Shown here one piece after another: positions 15,758 to 24,032 of a DNA stretch of 64,000 nt (its first letter is position 1; every line of letters starts with the position of its first letter). The notes beneath the pieces were generated by a model. That model worked only from the letters and a program-made list of their open reading frames with translations, searched no databases and was not told the DNA's origin. Location of the stretch: contig NZ_CAJNBJ010000001.1 in the NCBI RefSeq assembly GCF_905220995.1, positions 1,364,001-1,428,000 on the forward strand. The letters run 5' to 3'. Source of the stretch: Nitrospira defluvii (GTDB lineage Bacteria; Nitrospirota; Nitrospiria; Nitrospirales; Nitrospiraceae). Position numbers and translations under genes: made by a program.

Positions 15758-17059
15758 CGTCGTACGACCGACCGACACGTGGCGGAAGCCGTAGGTGACG
15801 ACGCGATCGGATTCGTAAGTGTTGCGCAGGTCGAGCAACAGCGGTTCCTTCATTGATTTCTTGAGCCGCTCAAAGTCAAGATTTCTGAACTGATTCCATT
15901 CGGTCATGATGATCAGGCCGTCGGCGCCTTCTGCGACGTCATACGTATCCTGGCAGGGAACCATGCCGGGCAAGAGCTTGACCGATTCCTCCATCGACGC
16001 CGGGTCGTAGGCGCGGATCGTCGCCCCTTCCTTCATCAGTTCGCTCAGGATCGTCAGTGACGGGGCTTCGCGCATGTCGTTCGTATTAGGCTTGAAGGAG
16101 AGGCCCAAGACGCCGAGGGTTTTCCCTTTGACGCCCCCGCACGCGTCCTTCACCTTCTGAACCATGCGCAGGTGCTGCTCATAGTTGACTTTGGCCGCCG
16201 CGCCGGCAATCTGAAACGGGTAGCCCACGCGCTCGCCGGTCTGCACCAGCGCCGCCAGGTCTTTCGGGAAGCAGGAACCGCCGAATCCTGGGCCGGCGTG
16301 CAGAAACTTGTTGCCGATACGATTGTCGAGCCCCATGCCTTTGGACACCATCTGCACGTCCGCTCCCACCTTTTCACAGACCGTCGCAATTTCATTGATG
16401 AACGAGATTTTGACGGCGAGAAAGGCGTTGGAGGCGTACTTGATCATTTCAGCGGTCGGAATGTCGGTGACGACAATGGGGGTCTCGAGTAGATACAAGG
16501 GGCGGTAGAGGTCCTTCATGATGGCCACGGCCTGTTCGCTGTCCGCGCCGATGACCACGCGGTTGGGCCGCATGAAGTCTTCGATGGCGGAGCCTTCCCG
16601 CAGGAATTCGGGGTTGGACACGATATCGAATCGGAATCGGCCGGTTTGGTTGGCCTTGATGACTTCGCGCAATTTTTCGCCGGTGCCGACCGGTACCGTC
16701 GACTTGGTGACGATGACTTTGTATCCGGTCATGTTCTTGGCAATCCCGCGACCGACCTCTTCGACATAGGACAGATCGGCGGAGCCGTCGGATTTCGGCG
16801 GTGTGCCAACTGCGATGAAGATGACCAGCGCTTTATCGACGGCTTTCGCGACATCGGTTGTGAAATGGAGTCGGTCTTCTTTGATGCCCTTGGAGACAAG
16901 TTCGGTGATGCCGGGCTCGAAAAACGGCACCTCGCCTTTTTCGAGCTTGGCAATCCGGCGTGCGTCTGTATCCATGCAGGTCACGTTGACGCCGAATTCC
17001 GCGAAGCAGGCACCGGTAACCAAGCCGACATAGCCCGTTCCAATCACGCTAATATGCAT
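15740..17059 (-). CDS. ugd: UDP-glucose 6-dehydrogenase
   Basis: This oxidises UDP-glucose to UDP-glucuronate with two NAD+, feeding polysaccharide synthesis. I start at MHISVIGTGYVGLVTGA, preceded by AGAGGAG; the frame is open further upstream but adds 32 non-conserved residues. The 439-residue product has the Rossmann motif GTGYVG at the N-terminus, the catalytic cysteine in GFGGSCFPKDLAAL, and the C-terminal UDP-binding domain with GLSFKPNTNDMREAPS. It is transcribed towards the HEAT cluster and ends inside its terminator. Confidence 0.95.
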   Translation of the reverse strand: MHISVIGTGYVGLVTGACFAEFGVNVTCMDTDARRIAKLEKGEVPFFEPGITELVSKGIKEDRLHFTTDVAKAVDKALVIFIAVGTPPKSDGSADLSYVEEVGRGIAKNMTGYKVIVTKSTVPVGTGEKLREVIKANQTGRFRFDIVSNPEFLREGSAIEDFMRPNRVVIGADSEQAVAIMKDLYRPLYLLETPIVVTDIPTAEMIKYASNAFLAVKISFINEIATVCEKVGADVQMVSKGMGLDNRIGNKFLHAGPGFGGSCFPKDLAALVQTGERVGYPFQIAGAAAKVNYEQHLRMVQKVKDACGGVKGKTLGVLGLSFKPNTNDMREAPSLTILSELMKEGATIRAYDPASMEESVKLLPGMVPCQDTYDVAEGADGLIIMTEWNQFRNLDFERLKKSMKEPLLLDLRNTYESDRVVTYGFRHVSVGRTTKNPAA

Positions 17060-17122
17060 GGATGCATCTCCTCTTGAAGAACAGCCGCGAGCCGTTTGGG
17101 TGAGTACGTGTGTAGAGTCGGT

Positions 17123-17151
17123 AGTATAACAATGCCCGGGAAACCGAGCAA
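17123..17151 (-). promoter_or_regulatory. Sigma-70 promoter for ugd
   Basis: On the minus strand TTGCTC and TATACT are separated by 17 bp, and the -10 box lies about 64 bp upstream of the ugd ATG. Confidence 0.6.
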
Positions 17152-17249
17152 TCATCTCGCAGGTTTTTGCGGGGAGCGTCGACGAGGTGAATTGCAGATT
17201 GTGGTGCAGTTCAGTAGAATTCGGGCCTCTTCACGGGAGACGCCGACAG

Positions 17250-17660
17250 ATGGCGGTGGTAGGCGGACCGATCCAGCGACCGTTAGCAATGATGATGCGT
17301 CCCATCAGTAACACAGTGCGCCCCGATGATTCTCTGTTGGTGGTGGCGCAGCGGTTACGTGATGCCCGGGTCGGGGCGATGCTGGTGGCCGACCACGGTG
17401 ACTACGTGGGGATCGTCAGCGAGGCCGATCTCGTCCGAAAAGCCATGGCCAGCGGGGCACCAGCTGAGCAGGTGTTGGCTCGTACTGTGATGAGTACGCC
17501 GGTCATGACGATCGACATCGCTCAGTCGGCGCATGACGCGAGCGACCTGATGGCTGAACGAGGCATCCGGCATCTGGTGATCACCGAAGAAGGGCGAGTA
17601 GTCGGCATGATCTCCGTGCGCGATTTGCTGCGATACTTCAAAAATTGGGGCACGCTGTAG
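17250..17660 (+). CDS. Two-CBS-domain protein
   Basis: This 136-residue protein is a tandem CBS pair: the first unit is VRPDDSLLVVAQRLRDARVG, VGIVSEADLVRKAM; the second is VMSTPVMTIDIAQSAHDASD, GIRHLVITEEGRVVGMISVRD. CBS pairs bind adenosyl ligands and usually regulate a partner. The start at 17250 follows ACGGGAGA at a suitable distance; three clustered ATGs at 17289-17295 are alternatives. It is divergent from ugd. Confidence 0.85.
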   Translation: MAVVGGPIQRPLAMMMRPISNTVRPDDSLLVVAQRLRDARVGAMLVADHGDYVGIVSEADLVRKAMASGAPAEQVLARTVMSTPVMTIDIAQSAHDASDLMAERGIRHLVITEEGRVVGMISVRDLLRYFKNWGTL

Positions 17661-17724
17661 CGATGATTCGACAAGCCCGCAAACCATTTCCTGCTCCCAC
17701 CTGGTGTTCCGCGGTCCCCCGTTT

Positions 17725-19290
17725 ATGATGACTCAGGGACCTTCCGCTGCGTCCGTTTCACGTCTCTTTCTCCTTGCGACGGCGCTGGTGACGGGCGCGA
17801 TTGTCATGGCGCTCGAGATCCTGGGCAGTCGTTTGCTCGCTCCCGTCTTTGGGAATTCGCTCTTTGTATGGGGCGCGTTGATCGGCATTATTCTGGCGGC
17901 GATGAGTTCCGGCTACGCGTTCGGCGGTTGGGCATCGGATCGGTATCGTGTTGCGGCCGTGTTGGCGTGGCTCCTGCTGGGGTCAGGTGCCTGGACCTTG
18001 CTGATGTCGTGGTTGGGGCAAGGTGCGATTTTCAAGGTCGCCAAAATGATTGAGGACCCTCGCTGGGGCCCCAGCGTTGCGGCCTGCGTGCTGCTCGCCC
18101 CTCCCGCGTTTGGATTGAGCGGGGTGATGCCCGCATTGCTCAGATTGGCCGTGGTCGATATGGGCTATCTCGGTCGTCACACGGGGAGCATGATTGCCTT
18201 GTCGACCGTGGGGAGCCTGGCAGGGACTTGGGGGACGGCATTCTTTCTGCTCTCGTGGCTGGGGACCCAGACGCTGGTGGCGTCATTGGGGGTGATCCAA
18301 CTCCTGTTGGGGTTGGCGTGGTTGCAACAGGGAAGCGGCAAGGTGACAAGGCTCACTGGGATCGCCTTCACCGGTTTGCTCATCCTAGGGTGGCAATTAT
18401 TCGGCCAGGCTCCTCCTGTAGCGGGGTTGGTGTACCAGGAGGATAGTCCCTATCAACAAGTGCGGGTGCGGGACGACGATCTGTTTCGGTATCTGGTGCT
18501 TGACCGCACCTGGCATGCCGTCATGTGGCGGGCTGATCCACACACCCTCTTTCTTCCGTATAGTCAGCTCATGGTCGCTGCGGTGGCGTTGACTCCTGAA
18601 CCCAAGCGGGGACTCATATTGGGGCATGGAGGAGGATCGCTGGCGAAGTGGCTGGCCCAGGTCTGGCCTGAACTGGAGTTGGATGTCGTCGAGTTTGACC
18701 CCGTCGTGGTGCGGATGGCGGAACAGTACTTCGAGTATCATCCCCCGGCCAATCACCATGTCTGGGTCAAGGATGCTCGTGTGTTCCTGCGCGACACGAA
18801 GGCGACGTATGATGTCATCTGGGTGGATGCATTTGCCCGGCACCTGATTCCCTTTCATTTGACCACCGTGGAGTTCTTTTCCGAGCTCCGTGAGCGACTC
18901 AACCCAAGCGGGGTGCTGGCTCTCAACCTGGCTTCTTCCGGTGAGGGAGGGGACCTCCAGCGTGCGAGTGCGGTGGTGCAGACACTGAAGACGGCATTTC
19001 CCGCGGTCGAGTCCTTTGGCGTCAAAGGGCCGTGGCGGGCACACCAAACGACGGCGGAGAATCTAATCTTTTTCGGCGGCAGTCCGATCGATACCATGCC
19101 GTACGGTGAGTTCGTGCAGCGGATTCAATCGCAGGTGGAGGCCAGACGTTTGCCGCTTGAAGCGGTTTCGCTCCTGGCTGCCCGACGGACCACCCCCTGG
19201 TCGCCGGGCTTGCAGTTGACGGACGATTACACTCCCTACGACCTCTTGATCGGATCCCACGCGGTGGAGATGGCTCCCGACGGGAAGTGA
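17725..19290 (+). CDS. Membrane-anchored spermidine synthase-like methyltransferase-fold protein
   Basis: This 521-residue protein has about seven hydrophobic helices in residues 10-230 and then a Rossmann spermidine-synthase-like domain: GLILGHGGGSLAKWL (ligand loop), VVEFDPVVVRMAEQYF (acidic strand end), and YDVIWVDAFARHLIPFHLTT. Fusion of a multipass membrane part with a spermidine-synthase-like domain is common in bacteria, and many such proteins are not proven polyamine enzymes. A GTG at 17704 is an alternative start. It follows the CBS gene by about 60 bp. Confidence 0.8.
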   Translation: MMTQGPSAASVSRLFLLATALVTGAIVMALEILGSRLLAPVFGNSLFVWGALIGIILAAMSSGYAFGGWASDRYRVAAVLAWLLLGSGAWTLLMSWLGQGAIFKVAKMIEDPRWGPSVAACVLLAPPAFGLSGVMPALLRLAVVDMGYLGRHTGSMIALSTVGSLAGTWGTAFFLLSWLGTQTLVASLGVIQLLLGLAWLQQGSGKVTRLTGIAFTGLLILGWQLFGQAPPVAGLVYQEDSPYQQVRVRDDDLFRYLVLDRTWHAVMWRADPHTLFLPYSQLMVAAVALTPEPKRGLILGHGGGSLAKWLAQVWPELELDVVEFDPVVVRMAEQYFEYHPPANHHVWVKDARVFLRDTKATYDVIWVDAFARHLIPFHLTTVEFFSELRERLNPSGVLALNLASSGEGGDLQRASAVVQTLKTAFPAVESFGVKGPWRAHQTTAENLIFFGGSPIDTMPYGEFVQRIQSQVEARRLPLEAVSLLAARRTTPWSPGLQLTDDYTPYDLLIGSHAVEMAPDGK

Positions 19291-19394
19291 TGGTCGCAAG
19301 CCGTTGAAATGCAGAATCTATTCTGCGTCATTGCCTGACGGCCCCCGAGGTAGATGGTCCTCTCCTGTTGGCCTTGGCCGCCCAAGAAACTTTC

Positions 19395-19424
19395 TTGCTT
19401 CCTTTTAAATCCCTGTGCTATAAG
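19395..19424 (+). promoter_or_regulatory. Sigma-70 promoter for the cupredoxin gene
   Basis: TTGCTT (19395-19400), 18 bp spacer, TATAAG (19419-19424). The transcript would have a leader of about 140 nt. The rest of 19291-19573 holds no gene, and small inverted repeats (GCAGAA TCTA TTCTGC at 19311-19326) follow the upstream gene. Confidence 0.55.
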
Positions 19425-19573
19425 GGGTCGCTCATTAGCCTGTTATTTAGGATACATTCGAGTAGTTGTTGCTAGCCTCCTGGGAGGAGCGTCTAGCAGA
19501 AGGTTCAGCGCGCGGTGGTCATTATTTACCAACCTAATCGCATCTCTTCTTAATCTCTTTAAGGAGGTAGGTC

Positions 19574-20053
19574 ATGGGTAAGACGATGGTGGCAGTATTT
19601 TTCGGCCTGGTCATGCTGGTCGCTGGGGCATCAGGCGCATACGCGCTGCAAGCTGGCGGTGTCGAAATCGGTGATTTGGATACCGGTTCTGTCGTTGGCC
19701 AACCGTTTAAAGAATTGGTCGTAGATGCGGAATTGTACGCCGTCGAAATCGGCAACATGAAGGCGTGGTATCCGCCGGTGACCGTGATCGATTTTAAGGT
19801 TCGCCCCGGTCGTCCGGTTGTTCTGAAAGTGACGAACAACTCTTCGAGTGAGCACGGTTTCCAAATGACCGATCCGGTGAACGCCGCTTCTCCGTTTGTG
19901 ATGAAGGCAGAAGTGGTGCTGAAGCCTGGCGAGACCAAGTACATTGGTGTGCCGACCAGCGACATGTTCAATGCGACCCAGGGCAATACCCTGACCTATC
20001 GTTGCCATTTGCACCCGGCTCATGTCGGTGGCAAGCTCGTGATGATCAAGTAG
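19574..20053 (+). CDS. Exported amicyanin-like cupredoxin
   Basis: This 159-residue protein has a signal peptide (VAVFFGLVMLVAGASGAYA). The copper-site pattern of small blue-copper proteins is present: H94 in SSEHGFQ and C144, H147 in TYRCHLHPAH. The loop after the cysteine resembles that of amicyanin (C-x2-H-P-x-M), but the axial position carries His (H150), with Met only at 157. A periplasmic electron carrier is likely. AAGGAGG sits 8 bp before the ATG, suggesting high expression; it is a single-gene unit between its own promoter and a strong terminator. Confidence 0.88.
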   Translation: MGKTMVAVFFGLVMLVAGASGAYALQAGGVEIGDLDTGSVVGQPFKELVVDAELYAVEIGNMKAWYPPVTVIDFKVRPGRPVVLKVTNNSSSEHGFQMTDPVNAASPFVMKAEVVLKPGETKYIGVPTSDMFNATQGNTLTYRCHLHPAHVGGKLVMIK

Positions 20054-20080
20054 TCGGTTTGGGACAATCGCATCTAGCGC

Positions 20081-20120
20081 AACGCCCCATCTGCAGTGAT
20101 GCAGATGGGGCGTTGGTGTT
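20081..20120 (+). terminator. Terminator after the cupredoxin gene
   Basis: A perfect 14 bp stem AACGCCCCATCTGC / GCAGATGGGGCGTT with a 6-nt loop is followed by GGTGTTT. Confidence 0.8.
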
Positions 20121-20154
20121 TGTGCGCCACTGATGCGGAGCAAGTAGCGTCCGG

Positions 20155-20490
20155 CTACGCTTCCTGCTCTTTCTGACATTCAACCGCAGCGTCCAACGGG
20201 ATACTTTGGATCCCTTTGAGTTGTCCCTCCACGATCAGTAGCAAGAAGCGATTCTCCGTGGGGGCGGATTGCCGACGCTCTGTCACGATAGCATTCACAT
20301 CCACAATCATTTCATCGCCATCCCATTGGGTTTCGTTCACGATCCAGAAGTGACTGGCAGCATCAGGAAATTGTCGAGTGACGAAACTGTCGATTAGCGT
20401 TCCGATATCAGCAGTATCAGTCATGGCGGATGCTGGGAGCGGGGCGAGGGTCAGGCAGGCGAGCAGCGCCAGGCGAGCAAGACGTCTCAT
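20155..20490 (-). CDS. Small exported protein of unknown function
   Basis: This 111-residue product has a signal peptide (LALLACLTLAPLPASA) and a compact body with FWIVNETQWDGDEMIVDVN and FLLLIVEGQLKGIQSIPL, beta-rich in pattern. One cysteine (VECQKEQ) lies near the end. GGGAGG precedes the ATG. It is convergent with the cupredoxin gene. No family recognised. Confidence 0.7.
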   Translation of the reverse strand: MRRLARLALLACLTLAPLPASAMTDTADIGTLIDSFVTRQFPDAASHFWIVNETQWDGDEMIVDVNAIVTERRQSAPTENRFLLLIVEGQLKGIQSIPLDAAVECQKEQEA

Positions 20491-20661
20491 GTGGACCTCC
20501 CATTGAGAGGATGGAGAAATACGGGTGCATCGGGGCCACGTGAGAACGGTGGCCTTCGCATGCCACGTCTTCTTAAAGTCTACAGTGGTCGAGCGGGGAA
20601 AGCCAGGGAAGTGTCCGTTACTGACGAGCGGTCAGGGCGGAGTTGATTCGGTCTGGAAATG

Positions 20662-20687
20662 ACGAAGGCTCCCGGAGGAGCCTTCGT
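20662..20687 (-). terminator. Hairpin after the ferredoxin gene
   Basis: A perfect 11 bp stem ACGAAGGCTCC / GGAGCCTTCGT with a 4-nt loop lies 31 bp beyond the ferredoxin stop. A T-run is weak on either strand. Confidence 0.6.
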
Positions 20688-20717
20688 GGTCCCATGCACA
20701 GGTGTCGGTCGGATGCG

Positions 20718-21065
20718 TTAGTTGCGAACGCCGCTCCACACTTTGGCTGGATCGATTTCTTTGTCCGGATTCAAGGACTTGGCCTTTTCGAGCAACACGT
20801 CGGTCGTTTCCGGGTAGGCTGGATCTGCGATGCAGCAATTATCCACCGGGCAGACGGCCGCGCATTGGGGTTCATCGAAGTGCCCGACGCACTCGGTGCA
20901 GCGGTCGTGCGTGATGACATAGATATTGTCGCCGACTCCCTGACCGTCTCCGACATGGTTGCCCTTACCTTCAGCGTCGCTTCGCGTCTCGAAAATCGCC
21001 TCATTGGGACATTCTGGCAGGCATGCCCCGCAGGAAATACATTCATCGGTGATCAGAAGCGCCAT
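20718..21065 (-). CDS. YfhL-like 2[4Fe-4S] ferredoxin
   Basis: This 115-residue protein starts at MALLITDECISCGACLPECP, with AGGAGG upstream. It has two cluster motifs: C9-x2-C12-x2-C15-x3-C19-P and C56-x2-C59-x8-C68-x3-C72-P. The 8-residue insert in the second motif and the long C-terminal helix are those of Alvin-type (YfhL family) ferredoxins, which have unusually low-potential clusters. C77 and C78 are extra. It is a cytoplasmic electron carrier. It is a single gene, divergent from the DUF192 cluster. Confidence 0.93.
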   Translation of the reverse strand: MALLITDECISCGACLPECPNEAIFETRSDAEGKGNHVGDGQGVGDNIYVITHDRCTECVGHFDEPQCAAVCPVDNCCIADPAYPETTDVLLEKAKSLNPDKEIDPAKVWSGVRN

Positions 21066-21124
21066 GGCCTGTGCCTCCTTCTCGGTTCCTTTTAATGACG
21101 GATAAGATGTTGACAATTTCGTGC

Positions 21125-21147
21125 CGCCGCGACCATAGTTCGCGGCG
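21125..21147. other. Strong inverted repeat upstream of the ferredoxin gene
   Basis: A perfect 8 bp stem CGCCGCGA / TCGCGGCG with a 7-nt loop lies in the divergent intergenic region 21066-21313. A weak promoter-like pair for the ferredoxin gene (TTGTCA, 16 bp, TAAAAG on the minus strand) lies between it and the gene, so the repeat could be an operator or a leader element. Confidence 0.45.
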
Positions 21148-21313
21148 AAACAGGTCCGCATTCTAAGCTGGCGTTCTTCGGCAAGTCAACAGAGTGCGGC
21201 TTGGTAAGAAGGCCTAGCGCCGGGAAAGTCATGGGGCTTTGGGCCCAATATACATGCGGCTCTGCGCGTGTGTGGTCACATGAGGATGCATCGATGTTCG
21301 ACAGCATGTGCGT

Positions 21314-21811
21314 ATGGTAACGCGTTCGAGTGGAGCGGAGTCGGAGCAGCGTCGCAAGAAAATTGTGACGTTTGTGCTGCTGGTGATTTTGCTGATCAGC
21401 GTGACCCTGTTTCTCGGGGGACCGAAGGAGTCGGAACTCATTATCGTCGAGTTTCCGAACGGCAAAACCATGGAAACGGAAGTGGCGAGTACGCCGGAGA
21501 AGTTACTGTTTGGTCTCGCGTTCCGGGAAGGATTGCCAGCCGACACGGGGATGCTCTATATCTTTGAGTCGACCGGATTGCATCGAGTGGGGACCCGGCA
21601 GTTTCGTATTCCCGTCGACATGCTGTGGATTGATGAAAGTCATCACATCGTGCAGATCCTGGAGCAGGTGCCGCCTTGTGCCCAGGACCCCTGCCCCCTG
21701 TATGGCCCCCCTCCCGAGCCGGTTCGTTACCTCATCCAGGCCGAGGCCGGTTACGCCAAACGCGCCGAGATCACGACCGGGATGGAGCTCAGGTTTACGC
21801 TTCGTATGTAG
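21314..21811 (+). CDS. DUF192 family protein, membrane-anchored
   Basis: This 165-residue product has one N-terminal hydrophobic helix (IVTFVLLVILLISVTLFLG) after a basic stretch, so it is probably anchored facing the periplasm. The body carries DUF192 hallmarks: STPEKLLFGLAFREGLPADTGMLYIF, then FRIPVDMLWIDESHHIVQI. Two cysteines (PPCAQDPCPL) sit in a loop. The start could also be the GTG at 21308. It opens a run of four co-directional genes. The family's biochemical role is not known to me. Confidence 0.85.
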   Translation: MVTRSSGAESEQRRKKIVTFVLLVILLISVTLFLGGPKESELIIVEFPNGKTMETEVASTPEKLLFGLAFREGLPADTGMLYIFESTGLHRVGTRQFRIPVDMLWIDESHHIVQILEQVPPCAQDPCPLYGPPPEPVRYLIQAEAGYAKRAEITTGMELRFTLRM

Positions 21812-21829
21812 AGGGAGTGGATATTGGTT

Positions 21830-22147
21830 ATGGAAGGGTTTCAGTGCGTCGCTACGGTCGAGGAGATTCCGCCCGGCCAGGTGAAAGTCGTGAAGGTGAA
21901 CGAGCGCGATATTGCCGTCTTCAATATCGAGGGTCGCTTTCACGCGATTTATAACTCCTGCCCTCATGAAGGCGGGCCTCTGCACAAAGGGCGCGTGAAG
22001 GGGCATGTCGTCTCCTGTCCCTGGCATGACTTGAAGTTTGATGTGCGAAATGGTCAAGGCACGGACGGTGGGGGCTACTGTGTGGGGAGTTATGATGTGC
22101 GCATTGAGGGTGGGGAGGTGTTTGTTGGTGCCAGACGGAAGGTCTAG
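21830..22147 (+). CDS. Rieske [2Fe-2S] ferredoxin
   Basis: This 105-residue protein is a stand-alone Rieske domain with cluster ligands C44-P-H46 (SCPHEGGPL) and C63-P-W-H66 (CPWHDLKFD). It has no signal or membrane helix, so it is a soluble electron carrier of the kind that serves oxygenases or nitrite reductases. A TTG at 21824 has better spacing to GAGGGAG and could be the true start. It lies 18 bp after DUF192. Confidence 0.92.
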   Translation: MEGFQCVATVEEIPPGQVKVVKVNERDIAVFNIEGRFHAIYNSCPHEGGPLHKGRVKGHVVSCPWHDLKFDVRNGQGTDGGGYCVGSYDVRIEGGEVFVGARRKV

Positions 22148-22183
22148 TCGTACGAAATTCTAGTCGAGGTAGTAAGAGCGTCT

Positions 22184-22516
22184 ATGAGTCCATTAAGTAA
22201 AGTGATGCCGACGGGTACTGAACCGGAGGCGGGCGCGAGGACGATCAAGGCCCAGGTGGGCATACCGGTCCATATCCGGCTCTGGGAGGATCGGACGAGG
22301 GGAGAGCAGTGGGTTCCTTCCTATGACCCTGGCGTCATGTCGCTGGTGGAAGACGATTTTCTCCGGATAGCCAGCAACAATGCGGTGGATGCGGGGCAGC
22401 GCAGTTTCGAGTTCAGGCCGGTGGCCGCCGGCACGCATCGGTTGGTCTTCGAAAAGCGGATGGGATGGAAATTTACGTCTGAAGACCGGCAGATCTATTA
22501 TGTCACGGTGTCTTGA
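22184..22516 (+). CDS. Chagasin-like (I42) cysteine protease inhibitor candidate
   Basis: This 110-residue protein without a signal peptide follows the I42 layout: a first strand VGIPVHIRLWED, a loop with EQWVPSYDPG, the strand SFEFRPVAAGTHRLVFEKR, then MGWKF, where the family has R-P-W. The typical N-P-T-T-G-Y-x-W loop is not conserved, so the assignment is moderate. Four bases overlap the next frame's upstream extension, but the aminotransferase start I chose is 24 bp downstream. Confidence 0.6.
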   Translation: MSPLSKVMPTGTEPEAGARTIKAQVGIPVHIRLWEDRTRGEQWVPSYDPGVMSLVEDDFLRIASNNAVDAGQRSFEFRPVAAGTHRLVFEKRMGWKFTSEDRQIYYVTVS

Positions 22517-22539
22517 CTTGCCGGGTGTGGAAAGAGGTC

Positions 22540-23379
22540 ATGCCTGACATTGCGTGCGTGAATGGTCGGTTTGGTCCTTTGGCCGACGCCGTCGTCAGCG
22601 TCGAAGACCGGGGCTTCCAGTTCGGGGATGGGGTATACGAAGTCATTCGTACGTATCGAGGTCGGCCCTTCGCCGTCGACGAGCATCTGGCCCGACTGGA
22701 ACGGAGTGCCCAGGCGCTCCAACTCTCTCTTGGGCCCTCGAAGGCTCAATGGGGCACACTGATTGAGGAGGGTCTACGATTGAGCGATCTTCCCGAGACG
22801 AAAATCTATCTGCAGATTACCCGTGGGCAGGCGCCGCGCGATCATCCCTTTCCGGTTCCGCTCCTTCCGACGACGGTGTTGACCTTTCGTGAGCTCCATC
22901 CCCTGGACGTGTTGGTTCGCCAAACCGGAGTTCAGGCGATCTTGCTGGAAGATATTCGCTGGGGGCGTTGCGATATCAAGAGCGTCAATCTGTTGCCGAA
23001 CGTCTTGGCGCGCCAACGAGCGAAGGAAGCTGGCGTGTTTGAGGCAATTTTGCTTCGGGATGGAGTGGTGACTGAGGGGTCCGTCAGTAATGTCATGGTG
23101 GTGCGGAACGGGACGATTCAGACTGCGCCTGAAGGACCACGCATTCTTTCGGGGGTGACGCGGGCCAAGGTCTTGGAGCTGGCGAAGAAAGAGGGGATTC
23201 CGGTTGCCGAAACCATGGTCCGGCGCGAAGACTTGCTCGGGGCGTCAGAGGTGTTCCTGACAGGGACAACTGTGGAGGTGTTGCCGGTCGTGCGTGTGGA
23301 TGGACAGGCGATCGGATCTGCTGTTCCTGGCCCCATTGCTCAGCTTCTGTCTCGCCGCTGGGAAGCCCTGGTCGGCTAG
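22540..23379 (+). CDS. Class IV aminotransferase (D-amino-acid / branched-chain type)
   Basis: This 279-residue PLP enzyme starts at MPDIACVNGRFGPL, preceded by AAGAGG. It has the fold-type IV features SVEDRGFQFGDGVYEVIRTY at the N-terminus, the PLP lysine in CDIKSVNLLPNVLARQ, and the Glu and phosphate-binding loops in GVVTEGSVSNVMVV and LTGTTVEVLPV. The sequence is closest in style to D-alanine aminotransferase, but branched-chain or aminodeoxychorismate lyase activity cannot be excluded. It closes the DUF192-Rieske-I42 run and is followed by a terminator. Confidence 0.85.
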   Translation: MPDIACVNGRFGPLADAVVSVEDRGFQFGDGVYEVIRTYRGRPFAVDEHLARLERSAQALQLSLGPSKAQWGTLIEEGLRLSDLPETKIYLQITRGQAPRDHPFPVPLLPTTVLTFRELHPLDVLVRQTGVQAILLEDIRWGRCDIKSVNLLPNVLARQRAKEAGVFEAILLRDGVVTEGSVSNVMVVRNGTIQTAPEGPRILSGVTRAKVLELAKKEGIPVAETMVRREDLLGASEVFLTGTTVEVLPVVRVDGQAIGSAVPGPIAQLLSRRWEALVG

Positions 23380-23426
23380 CCGTCCCTTGCTTTCACTCCT
23401 ATGGCATGGTAAGGTGCCAGCGCTGT

Positions 23427-23450
23427 AAGTGGGCCTGGGCCCACTTTTTT
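23427..23450 (+). terminator. Terminator between the aminotransferase gene and rimP
   Basis: An 8 bp stem AAGTGGGC / GCCCACTT with loop CTGG runs into TTTTTT. It lies 20 bp before the rimP ATG, so if the rimP transcript starts upstream of it this could act as an attenuator. Confidence 0.8.
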
Positions 23451-23469
23451 GTTTGAGCAACTTTTGCTT

Positions 23470-23991
23470 ATGCGTGACGCGGGAGCAGTGTCGGAAGGAA
23501 AGCCTTCGGTGAAACGAGCTGAGGCGCTGAACCTTCGCGTGCAGGAAGTCGCAGCCCCCATTTTACAGTCCCACGGTCTTGAGTTAGTCGAGGCGGTGTG
23601 TGTCGGTCAGGGGCCACGGACCGTCATTCGAGTATTCATCGACAAGCCCGGCGGTATCTCGCTGACGGACTGTGAGCAAGCGCATCGTTCGTTGAGCCCG
23701 GCGCTGGATGTTATTGATCCGTTCCCGCATGCCTATACGCTGGAAATTTCCTCGCCGGGACTGGATCGTCCGTTACGGAGCGCGCAAGACTATCGGCGAC
23801 TGATCGGGCAGCCGATCACTCTGAAATTGCGGCAACCGATTCAGGCACAGTGGCGGCTTGAGGGTACCGTCCTGGATGTGGATGACCGTGCGGTCACGCT
23901 GTCGGTCCCGCAGAAGAAAACTGCGGAAACGATGCGAATTGAGTTTGATCATATCGCCCTGGCGCGCCGGAAGATCGAGTTTTCCAAATAG
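23470..23991 (+). CDS. rimP: Ribosome maturation factor RimP
   Basis: This 173-residue protein is needed for 30S subunit maturation. It has the two-domain RimP layout: LELVEAVCVGQGPRTVIRVFIDKPGGISLTDC, then YTLEISSPGLDRPLRSAQDY, and a small SH3-like C-terminal domain (GTVLDVDDRAVTLSV). A TTG at 23449 inside the terminator T-run is an unlikely start. It heads the nusA operon. Confidence 0.93.
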   Translation: MRDAGAVSEGKPSVKRAEALNLRVQEVAAPILQSHGLELVEAVCVGQGPRTVIRVFIDKPGGISLTDCEQAHRSLSPALDVIDPFPHAYTLEISSPGLDRPLRSAQDYRRLIGQPITLKLRQPIQAQWRLEGTVLDVDDRAVTLSVPQKKTAETMRIEFDHIALARRKIEFSK

Positions 23992-24032
23992 CAGAGGTGG
24001 CCGAGGGCTGTGTTAACCATGAGGTGTGAGCT

